Origin: Branchiostoma floridae
Taxonomy: Eukaryota > Chordata > Leptocardii > Amphioxiformes > Branchiostomatidae
Reading direction: 5' to 3'
Length of the DNA: 64,000 nt
NCBI RefSeq assembly: GCF_000003815.2
Contig: NC_049984.1
Location: 27,332,100-27,396,099, forward strand
Shown: piece after piece, positions 32,065 to 43,004 of the stretch
Layout of the letters: each line of letters starts with the position of its first letter
Numbering within the stretch: the stretch's first letter is position 1
Notes under the pieces: model-generated
Told to the model about the DNA's origin: nothing
What the model saw: the letters and a program-made list of their open reading frames with translations, nothing else
The model's database searches: none
Position numbers and translations under genes: made by a program

Positions 32065-32316
32065 TAAGACTGGGGGACTCTGTGTAGTACCATTCTCAAA
32101 AGCTGAGAGAACTTAAGACTGAGGGACTGTGTATTTTTTTTTTTGTTCTTAGAGCTGAGAGAACTTAAGACTGGGGGACTCTGTGAAGTACCATTCTCAG
32201 AGCTGAGAGAACTTAAGACTGAGGGACTGTGTATTTTTTTTTTTGTTCTCAGAGCTGAGAGAACTTAAGTCTGAGGGACTCTGTGTAGTACCATTCTCAG
32301 TGTTGAGAGAACTTAA
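32011..32316. repeat. 49-bp minisatellite with two unit types
   Basis: Units start with GAACTTAAG at 32011, 32060, 32109, 32161, 32209, 32261 and 32309 (48-52 bp apart). One type contains GTAGTACCATTCTC, the other a T-run (GTATTTTTTTTTTTGTTCTC). The later units alternate, giving a roughly 100-bp higher-order repeat. The array resumes at 32678-32712 after an insertion. Confidence 0.9.
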
Positions 32317-32673
32317 AGGCAACCTAAGCAATATTACAGCGTCAAAGTGGAAATATTCTGAATAAGGCAATCTGTCTGATATTGACATCTACTGCACTGT
32401 ATTCTCACATTTACATCATTATTTCATACTTTGAGCGGTTAAAAAAGGCACAGAGACAAGTTGTATGAGGATATTCCTTATTATTGTACCCCCCAAAAAT
32501 AAGGATTTGATCTTGAATCCTTGTGCAACTCGTTCCCGCGCCGTTTTTAACGGCTCAATTTATGAAATAATGATGTAAATGTGCTAAAATAGTGCATTAG
32601 ATGTCAATATCATACAGACAAACTTATTCAGAATATTTCCATTTTTAACAACGTAATATTGCTTAGGTTGCCT
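32317..32673. mobile_element. Foldback MITE, 357 bp, TTAA target site
   Basis: Terminal repeats AGGCAACCTAAGCAATATTA and the matching GGTTGCCT end extend into long imperfect arms of about 140 bp each (32317-32460 and 32530-32673). Flanks 32313-32316 and 32674-32677 are both TTAA. TTAA duplications point to the piggyBac group, or to a TA-target mariner-type element, since TA is nested in TTAA. It splits the minisatellite. No coding capacity. Confidence 0.85.
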
Positions 32674-32984
32674 TTAAGACTGAGGGACTGTGTAGTGCCA
32701 TTCTCAGAGCTGTACTACAGAGAAATAAAGATTATATTAGATACAGTTGAGTTGAGTGAAGTTTGGTATTTTTGAGTTTTCAGTTGTCATTGACATGAAA
32801 CATTGTCAATCTCCTGTGGAGAGGTTAAGTGACTACTATTATTATCATAGATATGACAGTCAAAACTGATAAAATAAGCCTTCTGAATAGTCTAAAATGC
32901 AGGAGCTTGGCCGCCCTGATCACAGGCGAGAGTGGTTGACGAGACTTGTAGTCTGATACAAATCTTGGTTCTTTCCTTCTCAGG

Positions 32985-33145
32985 ACGAAGCGCTTCAGCG
33001 CGAAGTAGACAGAGTGAAGGAGACATGCCTGGACCCACAGATACACAGGTACCCGGTGAAGCTGCACGGTGCCCTGGCGAAGTTGGTGGAGACGGCCCGC
33101 CGCACGCGCGCCAAGCAGATGGTGGTGACTCGATACATGTCAGTG
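32985..33145 (+). other. Exon-like frame cut by an assembly gap
   Basis: After TTCTCAG the frame reads DEALQREVDRVKETCLDPQI, then HGALAKLVETARRTRAKQMV, up to the gap. Charged and helical. Codons look gene-like. Family unknown. Confidence 0.35.
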
Positions 33146-33694
33146 NNNNNNNNNNNNNNNNNNNNNNNNNNNNNNNNNNNNNNNNNNNNNNNNNNNNNNN
33201 NNNNNNNNNNNNNNNNNNNNNNNNNNNNNNNNNNNNNNNNNNNNNNNNNNNNNNNNNNNNNNNNNNNNNNNNNNNNNNNNNNNNNNNNNNNNNNNNNNNN
33301 NNNNNNNNNNNNNNNNNNNNNNNNNNNNNNNNNNNNNNNNNNNNNNNNNNNNNNNNNNNNNNNNNNNNNNNNNNNNNNNNNNNNNNNNNNNNNNNNNNNN
33401 NNNNNNNNNNNNNNNNNNNNNNNNNNNNNNNNNNNNNNNNNNNNNNNNNNNNNNNNNNNNNNNNNNNNNNNNNNNNNNNNNNNNNNNNNNNNNNNNNNNN
33501 NNNNNNNNNNNNNNNNNNNNNNNNNNNNNNNNNNNNNNNNNNNNNNNNNNNNNNNNNNNNNNNNNNNNNNNNNNNNNNNNNNNNNNNNNNNNNNNNNNNN
33601 NNNNNNNNNNNNNNNNNNNNNNNNNNNNNNNNNNNNNNNNNNNNNNNNNNNNNNNNNNNNNNNNNNNNNNNNNNNNNNNNNNNNNNNNNNNNNN
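33146..33694. other. Assembly gap, 549 N
   Basis: Unsequenced. Long frames reported through it are artefacts. Confidence 1.
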
Positions 33695-34037
33695 CCTGCC
33701 CCAAACAATCAGGGCGAGGGGAATTTGGCGCTGTCCGAAGAAAACGACCGTCACGCCCTGCAAAACTTGGTGGACTATAGACTTGCACCAGAAACGGTGA
33801 AAAGACAGCATAAATTCGGACTTCGATGGCTGTCCCTAAGGCCATAACCTGGAAGATACCTCGCGCGATAAGCGGCCGAGATACAACACACCCTACATGT
33901 GGTCTCACTCCCGAACCGGACTGATACGGACCTAACTATGAACGCTCCAGGCCTGTTGTCCCAATAGACACTCAGGAGCTTTCGGACGACAATGGCATTG
34001 CTGAACACTTTTCACATCACTGTTCTACCAACCATGG

Positions 34038-34274
34038 AAAGGAAAGAACATTGTCATTAGAAGAGAAGTTATTGCTATCATGGTTAGATTGAGAGTCGGC
34101 TTGCTAGAAAAGGACATCTCAGCTAGGTTTCTCATCAGTGAAGCTATGTTTTCCAAACTACTTTCGTCAGGGACAAATCTCATGTGCAACGAATTGAGCT
34201 GCCATGTAAGTTGTTGTTTCGAGGAGTTCCCAGATGTTAATGGATGTTTTAAGGGGAGTGTAATTCAACAGTGA
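34038..34274 (+). pseudogene. Harbinger-like transposase HTH fragment (ISL2EU/IS4EU type)
   Basis: The frame reads GKNIVIRREVIAIMVRLRVG, LLEKDISARFLISEAMFSKL, and later CFEEFPDVNG. It matches the helix-turn-helix before DDE_Tnp_4 domains: xxFxLxLMRLRLGLLExDLAxRFxxSxxTxSRxF, then CFxxxFPxxxxIID. The catalytic IIDCTE segment has decayed (NGCFKGS), and the frame stops at 34272. Unrelated to the complete Harbinger element at 41-46 kb. Confidence 0.5.
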
Positions 34275-34280
34275 CAAAGC

Positions 34281-35552
34281 GGCTATTGTGAGGTGTGAGT
34301 CGTACCATTAATATCAGATGAAATGAGGCCAGTAAGGACACTGGCACAACATTTATGGTTTGTCCATATTATATTACCAGATATCTATGACCATAAAAAA
34401 CGCCTGTCTGACGCTGAACTGCACGTGGCGTCGGTAAAAAAACAAATTGTGACTCCAAGATTCAAAGGTTGGAATATTGTTACATCTGGGTGACAAAAAC
34501 CAACCTGCAATCACTCAATTTTTGCAAGATAAAATTTCAGACAACGTATTTTGCGCCCTGTACATTTAGTACGGTTAGTTACCAGCATTTGTTTTGCAAG
34601 TCTAATCGCAGTTCCTAAACCTCTCGGGCCATGCGGCACTCACAAATGACAATGGATTTCTGGAAAATTATCCTGAATAAATGCGGTGGATCAGCAATCA
34701 GGCTGTTGAATGATGCCATCACTACACTGATGGACGGAGAAAACTTAGAAAAAGATTAGATATCTTTAATACACATGACTTCATGATAAAATGCACTACT
34801 TGGGCTTCCAATACCTTAAGGAAATGCGAAGGATGTAGCATATTGAGAGAGAAAAAAAACTTAAGCATTGTGAAGTTATGACAGTAAACCTTGTATATCA
34901 ATTAAGGCAGACCAGCTATATTAGCTGTTTTTTATTCGACATTTTCACATTCATCTTTAGATTACTACAGATATATCTACTCTTAACTTACAGCATTCAA
35001 GAACTCACAGGTTACCCTGCACAACAACCGTGAGCTGCCTGTCCTCCGGCAGAAGATATATGATAAGTAAACATGTTTAGATAATACAATAAAGCCACGT
35101 AATAATTTTGAACCTGTTGTAATGGCATTGCTGAATTTCTCACACAGTTCTCATCAACTCTGTCACAATTATTTTTAAAACCTCGACTACTGCATGCGGG
35201 TGCTGTGTCCCAAGTTCACAGTGTACTTGTACAGAAAGTTGTATGGTAAAAGTCATGAAGAGGCAGAAGCTGAGATGCTGGATTATCAAGGTACATCATA
35301 TATAAGCACTATCGAACTGAAATAAAAATTTACTATGGATGGATGAAAGTAACCTGGTGTCTAGTTTACTGTTGACGGCCAGGCTCTATTTGGGTTAGAG
35401 GAAGATTTCAGCTGCTCGAGTGCAATGTATTTTTTTGCTTTTTTATGACAAAAAGAATAGGTGTAGGCAACTAAACATATGCTTCTTAGCAATGCAGAGA
35501 CTAAGCTTTAATTTGATGTATACCAAGCTTGTATTACACTTATCATACAGTG
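34281..35552 (+). other. No clear gene; two exon-like scraps
   Basis: FKNSQVTLHNNRELPVLRQK after CAG at about 34992, and CPKFTVYLYRKLYGKSHEEA at about 35190-35290, both on plus. They may be neighbouring exons of one decayed gene. The rest is AT-rich. Confidence 0.35.
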
Positions 35553-35858
35553 TCAAAATGAGTTTATTGAAGACTGAAGAAATAGTGGTTCTACAGAAAA
35601 GTTACTTCTGCACCAAGAACAAACTGCCATTATAAACTCACCTGTAGCAATACCTGTGATTTTTATACTCATATAAGGAAGAATAATGTCAGATCTTGTA
35701 ATGAGTTTATTGAAGAAGTCAAATCCAACAATTAGATCCAAGTTCAGTTGTTTAGACATTAGTACTATGAGTATGAAATACATTGTATTTTGTTTCCTCA
35801 AAAATGTTTCTGCAATTAGCCTTCGGGCATGATTTTGCAAATAAACTTTATTAATCAA
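35553..35858 (-). pseudogene. Retropepsin-like fragment (LTR retroelement)
   Basis: A 101-codon antisense frame. The middle reads LIVLMSKQLNLDLIVGFDFF, then NKLITRSDIILPYMSIKITG. LTR-retroelement proteases have xVxxxxxxDxILGxDFLxxxxxxxDxxxxxIxI in this order after the catalytic Asp. The N-terminal DTG active site is not seen, so only the C-terminal half would be present. Composition is AT-driven, so this call is tentative. Confidence 0.35.
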
Positions 35859-36433
35859 TATATATGTAATAGTTTGTAGTCAAGAATTTTACATGTTAAC
35901 ATTCTAGACTGACTCACCACATGCAGAGAAAAGAGAACTTTCGATAAAAGATGGCAACCCGTAAAAGGCAAGTGGTTCAAAATCGCTGCAGTTTGAGCCA
36001 CCAATGGCAAAATAGCCATTGACATTGAATGCATTTCAACTCAAGAGGCAAGCCTTTTCGAATCATTCGGCTGCAAACATTATTATAACAATTTGCCGAC
36101 AGAACTTAAGTTCTACTAGCAGACCTGGTCAAGCGAGTACCTCAAGAGACCTAATGCACCACCTTCTTTGGACAAGAGCTGAAAAGCCTTTGTGTGATGT
36201 TGTGGCACAGAAACTCGGCAGCAGCAGTAGCTGTCATACCGGTGTCAACAGTAGGTATATGTGGACTTGGCTGGCTTGTCTAGATACAATAATTGATATC
36301 ATTGTGGGTACACTTTATCTGATCATGACACCTGTCCACCAACTATCAAGCTCAAGGTAATCGACCGAGAGGACACCTGGCTTTTTTCCCTTTAAAGCTC
36401 AAATTAATACATTGTTCTACTTATTGTTAACAG

Positions 36434-37370
36434 ACCCATCAAAGGCATCCAGTAGTCGAGGTTGTCGTGGCTCTCCTGTGCAATATTGAGAGTCAGGAGC
36501 AGCGGAGGCTCATGATCACTACACATCTACTTCCCCCAGAGCATCCCAGAGCTGGGACATCTGATGATGTGGATGCGTTCATTGCACTACTCCATGGGAT
36601 GCTGGGTCCCATCTTTGACCACAAGGCTTTCAGGGACAATTTCAGGTAAGCTGACAAACGTCAACACAAATAGGTTGTTTGATATGAACTTAATTTCAAT
36701 CATGAGGTAGAAAAATATACAATGAATGTATTGTCTGTGTGTAACATGTGGTTTTCATCTATTGAAAGGATATTCTGGTGTGTCTGATAAATTAGCTTAT
36801 ATGATGTCATTGATTATAAATGATCTTGAAAATGCCATGATATTGCATCTTCTGCAGGTGATGTACAGTAAACATATATTTATATGCATACATATCGGCA
36901 TATATAGATATATATTTTACATATATGAATATATATGTGAACTGTCCAAATATTTCCAACCTATTGTTAAAAACTGGAAAGATAAAATCTCACTGCTTAT
37001 TTATTGCAACATATGTATCCCAAGTTACATTGCATGACATAAACCTAAAGACAGCAGTATATCCTAATACATGTACTATTGTTTCCCTTTTTGTATTACC
37101 AACAGATACCAAGTCACATTGTCTGTATGCCATTGATAATACCAATAAAATATGAAATTCACGTTGAAGTTTAATCATTAAACTAACTATCTTCAAAACC
37201 CTGAAAAGTAATCATTCCCTCTCTATTTCATTCACAGGAACACTCACTTCTACAGGTTTTCCGGGGAGCAGCCACGGCTAGTGGACTTTGACAGCCCAGT
37301 GCCAACTGCGGCGGACGTTAAACGACAAAGCCGCACAGACGCAACACTGTACATGTATAATGCTAAGTAA
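36434..37370 (+). CDS. Two-exon open gene, multicopy family (EHPRASxxDDV type)
   Basis: Exon 1 (36434-36645): TTAACAG acceptor, then ESQEQRRLMITTHLLPPEHP, RAGTSDDVDAFIALLHGMLG, ending AATTTCAG/GTAAG. Exon 2 (37238-37370): after TTCACAG, THFYRFSGEQPRLVDFDSPV, to TAA. The split Arg codon (AG/G) joins in phase, and no stop intervenes over 115 codons. I recall this order (EHPRxSxxDDVExFFxxLxxxxGxxF, then FYxxxGxxPRLxDFxSP) from unnamed multicopy proteins of corals and amphioxus. Upstream exons are missing or unrecognised; 36125-36240 may be one. Function unknown. Confidence 0.5.
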
Positions 37371-37555
37371 CACTGGCATTCATCTACATAACACGTTTTA
37401 ATCTTGCAGTCACGGTCTCAAGGGTCTACATAGGCCCGCTTTAGAATCGTAACCGGGCCCCGATGATGAAGCTAAAATCAACAAGATCAGTCTGGACTAA
37501 CAGTTGAGTATTTCAACAACGCTTTTAACGAGGCAACTGAAGATAAGCAAAAAAA

Positions 37556-37860
37556 ATGTCTGTTCAAGATCAAAGGTTCATGAACATCATGTCAGAAGGC
37601 CACTTTCAGATACCACTACCCTTCAGAAATGGCAGACCAGAGCTGCCAAACAACAAGTCAATTGCCCTTCAAAGAGCTAACCACCTGAGAGGAAAGATGG
37701 TGAAGAATGAAAGGTTTCAGGTAGAATATTCATGGTTTATGCAATGAATCATCAAAAAGGGGGACGCAGATACACTACAGACCAACTGGAAACTGAAGTG
37801 GAAGAAGTTTTGGTGGACCAGTCGAGTTTTGTCCAATTTTGTTAGGTAAACATTTAATCT
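37556..37860 (+). pseudogene. Bel/Pao retrotransposon pol fragment
   Basis: From ATG 37556: MSVQDQRFMNIMSEGHFQIP, LPFRNGRPELPNNKSIALQR and ANHLRGKMVKNERFQVEYSW. After a TGA at 37745 the same frame continues IIKKGDADT. Bel/Pao polyproteins have SxEDxxFLxxM...xYxxPLPFRxxxPxLPNNRxxAxxRLxxLxxxxxxxxxxxxxYxxFMxxxIxxGxAE between protease and reverse transcriptase. The RT active site is absent, and no LTR was found. Confidence 0.7.
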
Positions 37861-38528
37861 TTAAACACCGCAACAGGCATCTTAGCTTAGAATCATTTAT
37901 TTCGTATGTTTCATATCATTTTGATTAGAAAATATCATTGCTACAAGACTAGACAAAACTAAGAAGCATATTGGTAAATAGGGGAACTTATTCTCTCTGT
38001 TAGCGCTAATGTGCTTGCTAAATGTCGAGTCGCATACAATAACTATTTCCGGATGATTATGAATTTGCCTCGACGGTGTGGTGCCAGTACAATGTTTGTT
38101 TACCATTTTTCTCGGCTGACACATTTGGATCAAGGCGAAGGAGGATATGTAATTCTTTCTAACAATGTAGATCTCCTCCAATAATTCTATTATGAAGTGC
38201 TTGTTGAATTCTGACATAATTACAGAACCTCATTTTTCCACAACTGCTATGGTCTACTATACAGATGTTTATGTACGTATGGCATTGTGTGTTTTTTGAG
38301 AGTCTAAAGAAAGAATTTATTCCACCATGTAGATGCTGACCATTAGGTTGTAAGCAGAAAATAATAGATTAATTTGTCATTTTCCTGCTTGACAGCTTAA
38401 GTACAGTACAAGGAGGCTTCCTGATTTTGGACTTACAGATGGTGAGTCCGTGGAACGAATGTGATCATACCTCCGCAGATTTGGCCGAACTACAAGCGCA
38501 AAAGGAACTGAACATTATTTGTGGCCTT
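37861..38528 (+). other. No gene seen
   Basis: AT-rich. An antisense 106-codon frame at 37897-38217 has no motif. Confidence 0.4.
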
Positions 38529-38669
38529 GACATCCAGCAAACCCATCTAACTTAGCTGAACAAGCCCCCACTGTACCAAAGGCACAGTCCCCGAAGTCTG
38601 GGTTTCCAAGAGGCTTGACAGCTGTGATACTTAAAACCTGACTCACAGAACCCAAGTAAGCTGGATGTC
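38529..38669. mobile_element. 141-bp MITE, copy 2
   Basis: Ends GACATCCAGC and GCTGGATGTC. The same length and internal sequence as 16116-16256 (shared AAACCCATCTAACT and GTCTGGGTTTCCAAGAGGCT), in the same orientation, with scattered substitutions. Confidence 0.75.
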
Positions 38670-39065
38670 CTGCCATTGCCAATAGTTTTGCTCTGTCACC
38701 TGTTTATATTTGGATGTGTATGAAAGATAACATTGCAACAGCTACTGTTGTTCCCATCAAGGGGCTGGTTGTTTGTCTCAGAATCCTGCAGTAGGTATAA
38801 GATGATTCCACACTTGATGCTTGAAAGATCACCAGACCCATGTGACATCTTGTACCTCTGGGATGACCTGTGGGACAGAAATGTTCATATTATTGCACAA
38901 CATCAGCAGGCAAGTTCGTACAATTAGAAACTATGAATAAGCTTAAAACATTATACATTGTACATAACTTCTCTGTAACAATTGTGACTGAGCATGATAT
39001 ATGTAGCACATGGTTCGGATAGTGATTCTACGGTTGTCTAGCGGTTGAATAGACGTTAAACAAGG

Positions 39066-39089
39066 ACAACAACAACAACAACAACAACA
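39066..39089 (+). repeat. (ACA)n microsatellite
   Basis: Eight ACA units after GTTAAACAAGG. A CAA-repeat tail of this kind often ends SINEs, but no tRNA-like head was seen upstream. Confidence 0.8.
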
Positions 39090-39476
39090 TTCTACTCGAC
39101 CGGCTGATTCCGAATTTCCCCTAGTGTACTATTGACCCTATTTGTCCAATATCTTTCTACAATTAGACCACCGAACCACGGAGTCTGGTACTAGTAGAGG
39201 CTATGATATAAGCGCATACATCCCGCACTCTACCCGTTTTAATTCTACAAACTAGCGAAGTTCCCATTACAACACCGAGTTTAAGTTTAACGCACAGTGC
39301 ATCTCAAAATCAAGCTGAAAACATCACAAATTGGGTAGCACTTCAACCCTTTTAAATCAAAATGCCACGTCAGGAACTTTAACTGGTCAAGACGGTTTAC
39401 ATAACCCGGTGAATACAAAGAACCCGTATGACCTGACCACGCCACCCCGGTCCTTTGTTCTGTAGCTACAGGACTC

Positions 39477-39787
39477 NNNNNNNNNNNNNNNNNNNNNNNN
39501 NNNNNNNNNNNNNNNNNNNNNNNNNNNNNNNNNNNNNNNNNNNNNNNNNNNNNNNNNNNNNNNNNNNNNNNNNNNNNNNNNNNNNNNNNNNNNNNNNNNN
39601 NNNNNNNNNNNNNNNNNNNNNNNNNNNNNNNNNNNNNNNNNNNNNNNNNNNNNNNNNNNNNNNNNNNNNNNNNNNNNNNNNNNNNNNNNNNNNNNNNNNN
39701 NNNNNNNNNNNNNNNNNNNNNNNNNNNNNNNNNNNNNNNNNNNNNNNNNNNNNNNNNNNNNNNNNNNNNNNNNNNNNNNNNNNNNNN
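39477..39787. other. Assembly gap, 311 N
   Basis: Unsequenced. Confidence 1.
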
Positions 39788-41474
39788 AAATAAGAAGACA
39801 AAATTTGTTGTAAAACCTCACCTCACAATGGCCGCCCTGCACTGAGTAGATTCCGCACAGTACAAAAACACTTCTTTTGTATTAGTGCGCGTAAACATCT
39901 GGAATGCTGCTGAACTTTAAATGAAGATTTACATTCAGTTTACTTGTCAAAAATTACGAAAAAAAAAATTGATAGTCAAGAGCAAACAAAAGTATCAAAT
40001 GAAACCGCATATCAATTGCACGTTCCATTTTCGGCTGCACTATTTTATGGCGGCGCTTGTGTATATTTCGTCTGGGGAGGGTACTCGGTGGCTGCACCGA
40101 GGGTTACTTAGGGGTTTTCGAAGTACCGCTCTTTAAAAAAATCGATACTGATGCGGGCGCGAGAAATAAGACAAAGTTTGGCAAAAATGTGGCTTTCAGT
40201 ATGAATCTAAGCGGCCAGGAAGGTTGAATATAGGATTAAACACGCACAGTATAGTATACAAACAATTAGGCGTATGGACCGGTACATAGTACCGTTACGA
40301 ACTGTTTCAGTTTTTTTTCTTGGACCGGTTCGAATTCGAAGTATTTACTTGGCCTTATAGCTTACGAGAGCGAAGACGAGTAGAGCTTATTAGTCACTTG
40401 TACCAAGTTTTTTACAGTCAAAGGTACAGAGACAGTTAGCCTTGATTATATGAAAACATGCTTTCAAAACCTTGGAAATCAACTTCAAACAAGTTGAAGG
40501 GGCTACCCACATGTTTTGAGATGAATAAATAAAATAAATAAAACGCCAGTGGGAGTCGGATACTCCACCATTCCCTTTGTAGCAAAATTGACAAAAAGTA
40601 TCGCTAGTTCACAGTTTTCAAAGACAATTAAGTCCAGGTTCCTGTACCTGAATTTTCTGTACAGATACTCACCGGCCGTATTACAACAATAATTTTTCTT
40701 TCATTTTTGTTCTTTCACATCGCATTCTTTTACTTCATATTGACTTTGGCATTCTATAACATTAGTTATATGTTACCGTTCCTTTTCTTTCAATCTACGG
40801 CATATATGTGCTCATTTTACAACTGCTTTGTACGATTTACAGTATGTTTGAAAACATTTTTTTGGAAACGGCCGAAATTTGCTGCGCGCGCGGATGTCCT
40901 CCATATTATATATACATGTATATATGTCAAGGTACAGACTCCGATCTGGGAGAATCGGCGATTCTACCGGTAGAGATCGCGATCGCGCTTTCTGTCGGTA
41001 GAGACTCTGATCCTATACTATACGTGAACCTATACTCGAGTAAATCTCGCGATCGGCAACAATTAAAAGCAAGGCCCGATCTTTAAAAGCGGTTTGCGGA
41101 TTAAAGTTCCATCGTATGGGTTCCGCTTTGCGGTTACCCCGTGTGAACCTCTATTCGCTTTCAAGCCTTGTAGAAAAGTAAGGAAGTAATTTTTAGTACT
41201 CAAAAACTTTTTGCCTACTGCCCATGTGTTTTACTATGAAATTCAAGTGATAATAGTAACGCACACTTTGCTTCAGATTCTGGAAGTTCCATTGTATGGG
41301 TTCGCTCTGCGATTACCTTATACCCCCCTCACATTTTCCACGATCTTCGGGCGTATGGATGGAAGATCGGCCATATTTAAGATCGACAGAGGGTTGCGCG
41401 GATTTTTCACTTGAAAACTGTCCCTGTCACATATAAGCTATACTTTGTACATTGTACAATTGCTGTGCAATAAA
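39788..41474. other. No gene seen
   Basis: AT-rich with an AATAAA-rich tract at 40523-40543. Two imperfect copies of a GTTCCATYGTATGGGTTC tract (about 41106 and 41287) and several short CG-rich inverted repeats (GATCGCGATCGC at 40975-40986) hint at further MITE debris. Confidence 0.4.
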
Positions 41475-42847
41475 GTTATTATCATAAGCGAGGCTCGGGC
41501 GAATGCCGCAGAATCGTCGTCCGATCGATTTTCGCCTAATGGGGGTATAAAGGGTTCGCTTAAGCCGGCTTTACAATTCATCCGGACGCCGGCCGAATTT
41601 GTAGCTCGATCAGAGCTCGGCGAATTTCAACATCGCCCGAGCACCGGCTGTATTTTGTCGATGAAAACATGCCCCATTACAAATGAACGGAGCCCGCCCG
41701 ACATCCGTCCAATACTACTGATTATAGATTTTCAATGAGACGGCACCATGTCTCCAACATGGACCAAGTCATAACTAACTGACCTTGTAATCAGCCAATA
41801 TTTGTATGAACTTTAATTTCTGACATATGAGAAATATGTAGAGTATGAGTGGAGTGGACGGGCACACTAAAAACAATTATGTTAACAAGAATGTTGTGAT
41901 ACACCAATCCAAAGGCTACCAAAGGGGCCACAAAGTAAACAGACCAGTCTGCGTCAGCGCAATACAACAATTTTGACTAAGAAGACATCGGGCGAACCTC
42001 GGGCGAACCTCGTACGGAGGCCGGCAAAGCCGTCCGAGTTCAAGCCGAAGGTCATTAAGCCTGATAACGTCTGGCGTCCGCAGCTGAAGAAAAGAAAATA
42101 CTTTTCCAATGCCTAATTCTTATTTATAAGACAACATGGCGCCCAGGAGGAAGGCTGCGTCGAGCGCTCCTGCAAAGAAAAAGCAGAGAAAAGAGGCTGA
42201 GGTCTCTGAGTCTGAAGACGTGGTGCCAGAAGAACATGATGGTACCAAAGAGGAAGCACAAGAGACCCAGGGGAAGCCTAATAATCTGGAATACGCCATC
42301 GCCGACTTCTATGAGTCGAATAAGCTTTTTTATGATAAAGGGGACCCTGACTACAGGAACAGGGAGAAGAAGAGGCTGCTTCTACAACAGTTTTGCAGCA
42401 GTCTTGGGATGGGGACCAAACGTAAGTCCTTCCATTTTGTGTGTCCTATATTATTCATTTGGTGACTTTTTTCCACCTGGAGGAAAAAGTTGATGTGTGT
42501 GGCATAAATTGCTTCCATGATGTTATTTTCTGTTCGTCAGAAGGCTTCGTTGTTTCACTAGTGACAGTTGCATTAAATGTTTCCTGTGCACATGTATAGC
42601 TGAAGACATCACAAGGAGTTTTAAATCCCAACGGACGGAGTACGTAAAGCTCAAAAGGACGAATAAAGCCAAGTCAGGCTCTGGAAAAGTATCTCTCACC
42701 AGCCTCCAACGCTGGAAGCTGGAGAGGTTCCAGTTCCTAGACCCTTATTGCATGGACCATCTGCCGGAGGACCTGGGATCGGTAAGCATTATGATTTTTC
42801 AGTAATGCTGTTATGTGATGCTGTAATGTGATCTTCCATGTCGTAGG

Positions 42848-42895
42848 TACTCTCCAAGCAGAGATTTTTCCACGCTACCTCTGCTTGCGAGAATA
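42848..42895. repeat. Short hairpin with the same end as the 46792 MITE
   Basis: TACTCTCCAAGCAGAG at 42848-42863 equals the terminal repeat of the MITE at 46792, and CCTCTGCTTGCGAGAATA at about 42877-42894 is its near reverse complement. It lies just before the 100-N gap. Confidence 0.6.
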
Positions 42896-42904
42896 GCCGT
42901 AAGC

Positions 42905-43004
42905 NNNNNNNNNNNNNNNNNNNNNNNNNNNNNNNNNNNNNNNNNNNNNNNNNNNNNNNNNNNNNNNNNNNNNNNNNNNNNNNNNNNNNNNNNNNNNNNN
43001 NNNN
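42905..43004. other. Assembly gap, 100 N
   Basis: Exactly 100 N, the usual placeholder for unknown size. It interrupts the MADF gene. Confidence 1.

Noticed and set aside
32011-32316. CRISPR-like array
   Set aside because: Units are contiguous without unique spacers, and the DNA is eukaryotic; it is a minisatellite.
32892-33908. Frames of 223-338 codons across 33.1-33.7 kb
   Set aside because: They run through 549 unknown bases and are meaningless.
35553-35858. A complete retroviral-type protease
   Set aside because: Only the C-terminal half matches and the DTG motif is absent, so it is listed as a fragment with low confidence.
39387-39842. Frames across the 311-N gap
   Set aside because: Same reason: N-filled.
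40707-40973. Hydrophobic 88-codon frame that could be a membrane protein
   Set aside because: T-rich DNA gives Phe/Leu/Tyr-rich frames by composition; no other support.
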